Assembly (NCBI RefSeq): GCF_004758605.1
Contig: NZ_CP038512.1
Location: 1,442,501 to 1,506,500 of the forward strand
Direction: 5' to 3'
From: Deinococcus metallilatus
GTDB lineage: Bacteria; Deinococcota; Deinococci; Deinococcales; Deinococcaceae
DNA length: 64,000 nucleotides
In this document: in pieces, positions 54,978 to 64,000 of the stretch
Layout of the letters: every line of letters begins with the position of its first letter
How positions within the stretch are numbered: position 1 is the stretch's first letter
Translations under genes and position numbers: made by a program
The notes under the pieces: model-generated
The model's input: only the letters and a program-made list of their open reading frames with translations
Databases searched by the model: none
Told to the model about the DNA's origin: nothing

Positions 54978-55621
54978 CCGCCGCGCACGCCCACCCACAG
55001 CACCCGCGCGCCGGGCATCTTCAGCGCGTCCTGCGGGAGATAGAGGTTCCACAGGGAGTTGAACGGCACGGCGTCCGGCAGGCCCAGCGCCCGCTGCAAG
55101 GCGTTCTGGTAGGTGGCGCAGTCCAGCCCGCCGTCCCGGTCGAGGAGGCCCGCCACCCGGTACGGCGTGCCGCTCAGCCGCGCGGCCTCGGCGCGCAGGG
55201 CCGGGAGCTGGTCCTCACGCACGCCCACATCCAGCACGATCACCACGTCCCGCTTTTCCAGGCGGGTTTCGGGCACGGTCTGCACGCCGCCGTTCAGCAG
55301 GCCGCCCCCGAAGATGCCCGGCGCTTCCGTGAGGAGGCCCGGGGCGAGCTTGCGGGAGAGGTGGCTGCACAGGCCCCAGGGCCGCGAGAGCTGCCAGCGC
55401 GCGCCGCACACCACGAGCAGGCTGCCCGCTGGCGCGCGGGCCACGGCCTCCTTCACGCTCAGCAGGCGGCCTTCGGGTACCCGCTGTTCGGTCAGGAGCC
55501 GCGCCGCTACCGGCTCGCTCCCCGCTGGCTCCGGGCGGAAATGCAGCTCACGGACCCCACCCGGCGCGCAGGCACACAGGGTCACGGCGAGCAGCAGGGA
55601 AACCAGGGCAGGCCGGGGCAT
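54974..55621 (-). CDS. Lipoprotein, possible permuted NlpC/P60 (YiiX/YaeF-like) cysteine hydrolase
   Basis: 215 residues. Lipoprotein signal with lipobox L-C-A-C (Cys18). The order of candidate catalytic residues, His87 (GLCSHLSRKL), Glu99 (LLTEAPG), and Cys168 (GLDCATYQNAL), is that of circularly permuted NlpC/P60 hydrolases, where His precedes Cys. LLVVCGARW before the His and VVIVLDVGVREDQ between them fit the expected strands. If correct it would cut peptidoglycan peptides or lipids in the envelope. Pattern-based assignment only. Confidence 0.5.
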   Translation of the reverse strand: MPRPALVSLLLAVTLCACAPGGVRELHFRPEPAGSEPVAARLLTEQRVPEGRLLSVKEAVARAPAGSLLVVCGARWQLSRPWGLCSHLSRKLAPGLLTEAPGIFGGGLLNGGVQTVPETRLEKRDVVIVLDVGVREDQLPALRAEAARLSGTPYRVAGLLDRDGGLDCATYQNALQRALGLPDAVPFNSLWNLYLPQDALKMPGARVLWVGVRGG

Positions 55622-55654
55622 GGCTCCATTGTGCGCCCGCCTTCGCCGCTCCAC

Positions 55655-55660
55655 TACACT
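55655..55660 (+). promoter_or_regulatory. -10 box of the inositol monophosphatase gene
   Basis: TACACT ends 6 nt before the ATG; no Shine-Dalgarno. Confidence 0.5.
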
Positions 55661-55666
55661 CGCCGC

Positions 55667-56458
55667 ATGATCGATCTCCAGCAGGCATGGACGGTGGCGG
55701 TAGAGGCGGCCCGGACCGCCGGAGAGATTCACCTCGCCCACCTGGGGAAGGCCCTCAACATCCGCAGCAAGACCACCCCCAGCGACCTCGTGACCGAGGT
55801 GGACGCTCTGGCCGAGGCCGCCATCCGTACTGTGATCGCCCGCACTTACCCCGACCACGCGGTGCTGGGCGAGGAGGAGGGGCTGGGCCGCGGTCCGGCT
55901 GATGTCCCCTGCCGCTGGATCGTGGACCCGCTGGACGGTACGGTGAACTACGCCCACGGCTTTCCGTTCTTCTGCGCGAGCGTGGCGCTGGAGGTGGATG
56001 GAGAGCGGGTGGTCGGCGCGGTGTTCGACCCCACCCGCCAGGAACTGTTCACGGCCCGCCGGGGTGGGGGCGCGGACCTGAACGGCCAGCCCATTCGCGT
56101 CAGCACCACGCCGGGCCTGACCACGCCTGCGCTGGTGTCCACTGGCTTTCCCTACGACACGGGCGGCGGGCGCAATCTCGCCCTGGTGGCGCGGCTGCTG
56201 CGTCTGGGCGTGCCCGTCCGCCGCCCCGGGGCCGCCGCCCTCGACCTGTGCAACGTCGCCTGCGGGCGCATGGACGCCTACTGGGAGCTTGGCCTGAAAC
56301 CCTGGGACAGCGCCGCGGGCAGCCTGATCGTGCAGGAGGCGGGCGGCACCGTCACCGACGCCCACGGCTCGCCCGACCCCTACGCGGAGATGATCGTCGC
56401 CACCAATGGCCTCCTGCACGCGGAACTCCTCGCCCTGCTGCGGGAAGAGGGGGCCTGA
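55667..56458 (+). CDS. Inositol monophosphatase family protein
   Basis: 263 residues. Metal-binding motifs: GEEEG (Glu pair), [12 protein letters not shown] with Asp87 and Asp90, and [17 protein letters not shown] with the third Asp. [17 protein letters not shown] and [13 protein letters not shown] also match. Acts on myo-inositol phosphate or related sugar phosphates (SuhB/ImpA type). The following small membrane protein begins directly at its stop codon. Confidence 0.93.
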   Translation: MIDLQQAWTVAVEAARTAGEIHLAHLGKALNIRSKTTPSDLVTEVDALAEAAIRTVIARTYPDHAVLGEEEGLGRGPADVPCRWIVDPLDGTVNYAHGFPFFCASVALEVDGERVVGAVFDPTRQELFTARRGGGADLNGQPIRVSTTPGLTTPALVSTGFPYDTGGGRNLALVARLLRLGVPVRRPGAAALDLCNVACGRMDAYWELGLKPWDSAAGSLIVQEAGGTVTDAHGSPDPYAEMIVATNGLLHAELLALLREEGA

Positions 56459-56635
56459 ATGCTGCCGGGCCTGCTGGTCGCGCTGCTCGCCCTGCTGAAC
56501 CTGGGCGGCCTCGCCTCCAGCCTGCTCCAGTTCGGGCGCGGGGAATGGCTGCCCGGCCTCGGCTCGCTGGCGCTGGTGGCCCTGTTCGACGCGGTGGGGT
56601 TCTGGCTGCTGCGCGAGTTGCGGGGGGAGGGCTAG
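56459..56635 (+). CDS. Small membrane protein, 58 residues
   Basis: ATG directly follows the monophosphatase stop (TGA ATG), so it is probably translated from the same message. Two hydrophobic segments are separated by a short polar turn: [20 protein letters not shown], and [17 protein letters not shown]; it ends RELRGEG. High GC at third codon positions supports a real gene. No homologue recognised. It overlaps the convergent HAD gene by 4 bases. Confidence 0.65.
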   Translation: MLPGLLVALLALLNLGGLASSLLQFGRGEWLPGLGSLALVALFDAVGFWLLRELRGEG

Positions 56636-57321
56636 CCCTGCGCCCCCTCCAGCGCCTCCAGCAAGGCCTTCGGATCATCCAGCACCAGCCCGTATTCCTC
56701 CAGCCCCGTGTCGCCGCCGCAGCGCAGGAGGACGCAGGGCACATGCGCCTTGTGCGCGGCCTTCGCGTCGTAGGGGGTGTCCCCGACCATCAGCGCCGCC
56801 CCGGCAGGCAGGCCCAGTTTCTCCAGCCCGACCTGGACCAGATCGGGCGCGGGTTTGCTGCTCTCCACCTCGCTGCTGCTGACCCTATCGAGCTTCAGGT
56901 CGTCCAGGTGCGCCTGCTTCAGCAGCGCGTCCACGATCTCGGCCTCGCCGCTGGTCGCCAGGACGACCTTCAGGCCGCGCGCCTGCAAGCCTTCCACCAG
57001 CGCCCGCGCGCCCCGGGTGGCGTGCAGATTGGGGATCAGCGGCTTGAAGTTCTTCAGCCACCCCTGCGTGAGCCGCTTTCCCACCGCGCTCTGGCTGTCT
57101 TCGCCGGTCAGCCTGGGAATCAACTGGTCGCCGCCCATGCCGATCAGGGGACGCACCTCCTCGAAGGTCCGGTCAAAGCCTTCCTCGCGGAGCGCCGCCA
57201 CCCAGGCGTGGGCGTGCGCGTCGTTGGAGTCAATGAGCGTGCCGTCCACATCCAGCAGCACGCCCCGCAGGCGGCCGGGGTTCAGGGCGGCGTCCAGGGA
57301 GGCGGGCTGGGAGTGACTCAT
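56632..57321 (-). CDS. HAD-superfamily phosphatase (Gph/beta-PGM-like)
   Basis: 229 residues. Motif [12 protein letters not shown] (Asp24 nucleophile, Asp26), motif II LATSG, Lys in SSKPAPDLV, motif [14 protein letters not shown]. An alpha-helical cap at about 35-95 places it in subfamily I, with phosphoglycolate phosphatases and beta-phosphoglucomutases. The substrate is not determined. Confidence 0.9.
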   Translation of the reverse strand: MSHSQPASLDAALNPGRLRGVLLDVDGTLIDSNDAHAHAWVAALREEGFDRTFEEVRPLIGMGGDQLIPRLTGEDSQSAVGKRLTQGWLKNFKPLIPNLHATRGARALVEGLQARGLKVVLATSGEAEIVDALLKQAHLDDLKLDRVSSSEVESSKPAPDLVQVGLEKLGLPAGAALMVGDTPYDAKAAHKAHVPCVLLRCGGDTGLEEYGLVLDDPKALLEALEGAQG

Positions 57322-57410
57322 CCGCCCAGGCTACGCGCCTCCTCCCGTGAGAACCTTGAGCGGCCCTTCACACGGCGCACAGACCCGGGGGCCGGGTTGC
57401 ACACTGGACT

Positions 57411-58208
57411 ATGACGCGCAAGAGCAACCCCAGGGACGGCCAGCCGGACGCCGCCGCAGGCGCGCCGAACCCCGGTACGGTCGTCGTCACGGGAGCGGCG
57501 CGCGGCATCGGGCGTGCCATCGCGGAACTCTACGTGGAGCGCGGGCACAGCGTCCTCGGCGTGGACCTGAACCTCCCGCCCGTCCTCGCCGGGCAGGTCC
57601 GCATGAAGGCCGACGTGGGTACCACCGCGGGCCGTGAGCGCATCCTGCGGGTGGCCCGCGACCTGGGGGCGGTCGATGTCCTGGTGAACAATGCCGCCTA
57701 CCAGGACGCGCACGGCGGCGTGCTGGAGGTCAGCGAACGCGGCTGGAGCCGCACCCTGGCGGTGAACCTCACCGCGCCGCTGCTGCTGATCCGCGCGCTG
57801 GCCCCCCTGATGCCCCCCGGCAGCGCCATCGTGAATGTCGCCAGCGTGCAGGGCCTCTTTGCCGAGCCGGGCAACGCCGCCTATGGCGCCAGCAAGGGCG
57901 GTCTGGTCAACCTCACGCGGGCCGCGGCGCTGGACCTCGCCCCCCACGGCATCCGCGTGAACGCCGTCGCTCCCGGAGCCATCGCCACCGAGGCGGTGTT
58001 GCACGCGATCCGCGAGAGCCAGGACCCGGGGCAGACCCGCCGCGACTACGAGGACCTCCACGCCCTGCGCCGCCTGGGCGAACCGCGCGAGGTGGCGCAG
58101 GCCGTGTACTTCCTCGCCAGCCCCGAGGCCAGTTTCATGACCGGCGCGATTGTGCCCGTGGACGGCGGCATGACGGCAAGCTTCATGATGGCAGGGCGGC
58201 CGGTGTAG
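57411..58208 (+). CDS. Short-chain dehydrogenase/reductase
   Basis: 265 residues. An N-terminal extension of about 22 polar residues precedes the Rossmann motif TGAARGIG (27-34). NNA at [10 protein letters not shown], Ser145 in VNVASVQG, Tyr158 and Lys162 in YGASKGG give a complete catalytic set. The cofactor-selectivity Asp in LGVDLN suggests NAD. C-terminal [14 protein letters not shown] is typical. Substrate unknown. Confidence 0.92.
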   Translation: MTRKSNPRDGQPDAAAGAPNPGTVVVTGAARGIGRAIAELYVERGHSVLGVDLNLPPVLAGQVRMKADVGTTAGRERILRVARDLGAVDVLVNNAAYQDAHGGVLEVSERGWSRTLAVNLTAPLLLIRALAPLMPPGSAIVNVASVQGLFAEPGNAAYGASKGGLVNLTRAAALDLAPHGIRVNAVAPGAIATEAVLHAIRESQDPGQTRRDYEDLHALRRLGEPREVAQAVYFLASPEASFMTGAIVPVDGGMTASFMMAGRPV

Positions 58209-58210
58209 GG

Positions 58211-58315
58211 AGAGGGGTTAGGTTTTAGGGGTTAGGAAAAGAAAAAAGAAAGGGCCGCCCAATGAGCGGTCCCCTTTCTTTTCCTAACGCCTCATCCCTC
58301 ATCCCTAACGCCTCC
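58211..58315. terminator. Bidirectional terminator at a convergent junction, built of TTAGG words
   Basis: AGAAAGGGCCGC and GCGGTCCCCTTTCT form a hairpin flanked by A- and T-rich runs, giving termination in both directions. It is extended outward by GGGGTTAGG..TTAGGGGTTAGGAAAAG on the left and CTTTTCCTAACGCCTCATCC..CCTAACGCC on the right. The TAG stop of dsbB lies inside the right-hand word array. Confidence 0.8.
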
Positions 58316-58745
58316 CTCGCCCCCAGCCCAGCAGGCCGAGGATCAGCGTGAAGGCGATCAGGGACAGGACCGGGATGGTGATCACGGTGTTGAGCCGGGC
58401 CAGCCCCTCGGTGCCGCTGCCCCAGATGGGCCAGGGGATGCCGCAGGAACTGGCCGGATCGGTGGTGCAGGCGCGGAGGGTGGGCACGACGCCCCAGGTT
58501 TCCAGGTTCTGATACAGCGCCACCAGCCAGCCGATGGCGGCCAGCGGGAGGGCGTAGCGGCGGATGCCGAGGTCCCCCCCCAGCGCTGCTATCCCCAGGA
58601 TCACGGCCAGCGGGTACATCATGACGCGCTGATACCAGCACAGGATGCAGGGCTTGAAGCCGCGCACCTCGCTGAAGTAAAGGCTGCCCAGGGTGGCGAG
58701 CAGGGCCACCACCCAGGCGAGGTAGAGGCGGTTGTCGCGGGTCAC
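58305..58745 (-). CDS. dsbB: Disulfide bond formation protein DsbB
   Basis: 146 residues, GTG start overlapping the dsbA-like stop (GTGA). Four hydrophobic segments. The first redox pair is Cys33-Cys36 ([10 protein letters not shown]), the second Cys93 and Cys101 ([11 protein letters not shown]). It re-oxidises the DsbA partner using quinones in the membrane. Confidence 0.93.
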   Translation of the reverse strand: MTRDNRLYLAWVVALLATLGSLYFSEVRGFKPCILCWYQRVMMYPLAVILGIAALGGDLGIRRYALPLAAIGWLVALYQNLETWGVVPTLRACTTDPASSCGIPWPIWGSGTEGLARLNTVITIPVLSLIAFTLILGLLGWGRGRR

Positions 58746-59452
58746 TGGCTGGCGGCGTCGATGGCGGCGCCGGTCTTGGCGGCCAGGTCCGCAAGGGTGG
58801 TGCCCTCGATCTTCTGACCGTTCACGAATACCGTCGGGGTGCCGTTCACGCCCGCCTTCTCGGCCTGCTGCTTGTCGGCCTCTACGCGGGCGGCGGTTTC
58901 GTCATTGTCAAGGCAGGTATTGAACTTGGCCTGATCGATGCCCTCCACGTTGCTGGCGAGGTCCTTGAGGCGGTCCTTGGTGGCCCACACGCTGAGTTCG
59001 TCGCCCTGCGCGCGGAACAAAATGGCCTTGAAGCGCATGAAGGCGTCGTTGCCGCCCTGGTCGTACACGCACTTGGCGGCCTCGGCGGCCAGCTTGCCAT
59101 CGTCCACCGGCAGCCCGCGGGACGAGGCGATAAAGGGCCAGACCAGCGAGTAGATCTTCGCCTTGCCAGTATCGACATACTTGTTCTGGAGTTCCGGCAT
59201 CACCGTCTCCTCGAACTGCTTGCAGATAGGGCACTTGAAGTCCTCCACCACCACCACATTGACGGGCGCGTCGGCCTTCCCGGCATAGGGCAGTGAGGCG
59301 AGATTGAAGTTCATGGTTCCTCCCGTTCCCGCCGCCGCGTTGGTGTTCCTGCCCCGGACGGCGAACAGGGCGATGGCGATCAACACGACAGCGATCAGCG
59401 TGCCGATCACCAGCACCGTGCGGTTCTGGTTGCTTCCCTGGAGTCTGGTCAC
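58742..59452 (-). CDS. Membrane-anchored DsbA-family thioredoxin-fold oxidase
   Basis: 236 residues, GTG start. One N-terminal transmembrane anchor (12-32), then a DsbA/DsbG-like domain with Cys74-P-I-Cys77 in [12 protein letters not shown], and cis-Pro in [13 protein letters not shown]. Long open sequence upstream of the GTG is antisense-like and is excluded. With DsbB downstream it forms an oxidative folding pair for exported proteins. Confidence 0.93.
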   Translation of the reverse strand: MTRLQGSNQNRTVLVIGTLIAVVLIAIALFAVRGRNTNAAAGTGGTMNFNLASLPYAGKADAPVNVVVVEDFKCPICKQFEETVMPELQNKYVDTGKAKIYSLVWPFIASSRGLPVDDGKLAAEAAKCVYDQGGNDAFMRFKAILFRAQGDELSVWATKDRLKDLASNVEGIDQAKFNTCLDNDETAARVEADKQQAEKAGVNGTPTVFVNGQKIEGTTLADLAAKTGAAIDAASQ

Positions 59453-59520
59453 GTCCCAAAGTGTACCGCCCGCCCCGGATGGCTGGGGCGGGCGGATGAC
59501 CCGGAGGCGGCAGGAGCGCG

Positions 59521-63251
<3,731 letters not shown>

Positions 63252-63408
63252 TGGGAAGCCCCTGCGCCGCCTGGGGGTTCTGCTGGTCGCGTAAGGAGGG
63301 GTGACTCCTTCGCTCTGAAACAGGCCATTCTAGCACCTCAAGGCAGGTTCGCGCAGGAAAGGGAACGGGAGAGCCAGGGCTACCGCAAAGTCACCGAGTC
63401 CGCACAAC

Positions 63409-63588
63409 TCGGTTGAAGCCCTCTGCTGCGCCGCTCTGCGAGTCCGGCCCTGCGGGCCACCTCCCCTCAAGGGGAGGCCACAGCTTGAGCTTCCTGTAGG
63501 GGGCAAATAGAGTCTCTGGCTCCCCTTGAGCGAAGCGGACTGAGGGGTTAATCGAGGCGAGCAGGCCCAAAACCGGACGTTGTGGTCG
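63409..63588 (-). repeat. Dispersed repeat family A, copy 2 (reverse orientation)
   Basis: Reverse complement of the 35.9-kb element: GCCCTCTGCTGCG, CTCTGCGAGTCCGGCCCTGCG, CACCTCCCCTCAAGGGGAGG, CTCCCCTTGAGCG, ACTGAGGGGTTAA and CCCAAAACCGGA in order. The rest of the 63225-63712 gap contains the uvrA upstream region with TAGAAT on the minus strand, and the terminator of the next gene. Confidence 0.8.
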
Positions 63589-63663
63589 CCCTGGCTACGA
63601 GCAAGATGGCTGACGCCCTAAGCTTCCGGGGACTGCTCATGGCTCAAGGCTCAGAGCCTCAAC

Positions 63664-63698
63664 AAAAAAGCAGGCGACCCGCGTGGGGCCGCCTTGCC
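63664..63698 (-). terminator. Terminator of the BMP-family binding protein gene
   Basis: On the minus strand GGCGGCCCC and GGGTCGCC pair around ACGC, followed by TGC and TTTTTT. Confidence 0.85.
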
Positions 63699-63712
63699 TG
63701 AACTGCCGTGAT

Positions 63713-64000
63713 TTACTGGGTGGGCACCTTGATCTTGCCGTTGATGATCTGGTTCTTGATGGCTTCGACCTTCAGCACCTGGCTGCTGGGGATCAGGACC
63801 TTGTTGTACTGGTCCATCGCGTAGCCCACGCCGTTTTCCTTCAGGCCGAAGCGGCGCTCGCCACCCTTGAACTTGTTGTCCTTGACATCCTTGATCAGGG
63901 CGTACACGGCGTTGTCCACGCGCTTCATCATCGAGGTCAGGCCGTGGTTCAGGGTGGCGGGGTTCTTGTCGAAGTCGCCGAGGTAGTTCTGGTTGCTGTC
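63713..64000 (-). CDS. BMP-family (PnrA-like) ABC substrate-binding protein, C-terminal fragment
   Basis: Only the last 95 codons are in the window; the start lies beyond. GLTSMMKRVDNAVYALIKDV, ERRFGLKENGVGYAMDQYN and a final IINGKIKVPTQ are typical of basic membrane protein/PnrA family C-termini (conserved G-x-I-x-VP ending). Such proteins bind purine nucleosides or similar ligands for ABC uptake. Confidence 0.82.
   Translation of the reverse strand, partial: DSNQNYLGDFDKNPATLNHGLTSMMKRVDNAVYALIKDVKDNKFKGGERRFGLKENGVGYAMDQYNKVLIPSSQVLKVEAIKNQIINGKIKVPTQ

Overview
The window is about 64 kb of high-GC bacterial chromosome that reads as Deinococcus. Supporting points are LysZ and LysY enzymes of the alpha-aminoadipate lysine pathway (as in Thermus/Deinococcus), an orphan MsmX/UgpC-type ATPase, and many genes whose Pribnow-like TANNNT box lies only 6-8 nt from the start codon with no Shine-Dalgarno (leaderless transcripts, well known in Deinococcus). 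The genus call rests on gene content only.

Layout. 0-6 kb: a truncated APH(6)-type kinase, a secreted alpha/beta hydrolase, UppP, a heme-dependent N-demethylase family protein, a lipoprotein RNase of the RNase Sa type overlapped by its barstar-family inhibitor, TsaD, and a VapBC module. 6-12.5 kb: SecA, a sugar-type ABC ATPase, and a polar amino-acid ABC binding protein and permease. 12.5-20 kb: a TRAP-TAXI importer on the minus strand lying between the amino-acid permease and its likely ATPase, then an MFS carrier and a divergent ClC channel. 20-31 kb: a secreted alpha-amylase with a small secreted partner, pyrophosphatase, PEP carboxylase, YmdB, an HD-GYP protein, an LptA-like protein, a cell-wall amidase, a cobalamin adenosyltransferase and MalQ. 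31-37 kb: GreA, the tightly overlapped cluster holin-like/PanC/PilT, an alpha-glucosidase, and MinC. 37-43 kb: an S1-domain protein, an FAD dehydrogenase, HtrA, and LysZ. 43-53 kb: an MFS carrier, GNAT, YjjX, DinB, a complete IS5-family element, a single-domain response regulator, LysY, a two-domain NUDIX protein, GH20 hexosaminidase and a sugar-binding protein. 53-64 kb: PurB, a repeat-helix protein, a possible permuted NlpC/P60 lipoprotein, an inositol-monophosphatase, a 58-residue membrane protein, HAD, SDR, DsbB/DsbA, a membrane protein and UvrA in overlapping order, and the end of a BMP-type nucleoside-binding protein.

How genes work together: the GH13 amylase, MalQ, alpha-glucosidase, sugar-binding protein and shared-type ATPase suggest maltodextrin and chitin-sugar use. 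LysZ and LysY catalyse consecutive steps but are 4.5 kb apart with an IS between them. Translational coupling by ATGA, GTGA and TTGA overlaps is frequent.

Non-coding structure: at least three families of dispersed intergenic repeats, and long hairpins built from repeated short words at four convergent gene junctions. I did not find a clear new defence or biosynthetic system. The best leads are the RNase Sa/barstar pair, the ClC with Asp at the gating-glutamate site, the candidate permuted NlpC lipoprotein, the convergent-junction hairpins and the UvrA-membrane-Dsb cluster.
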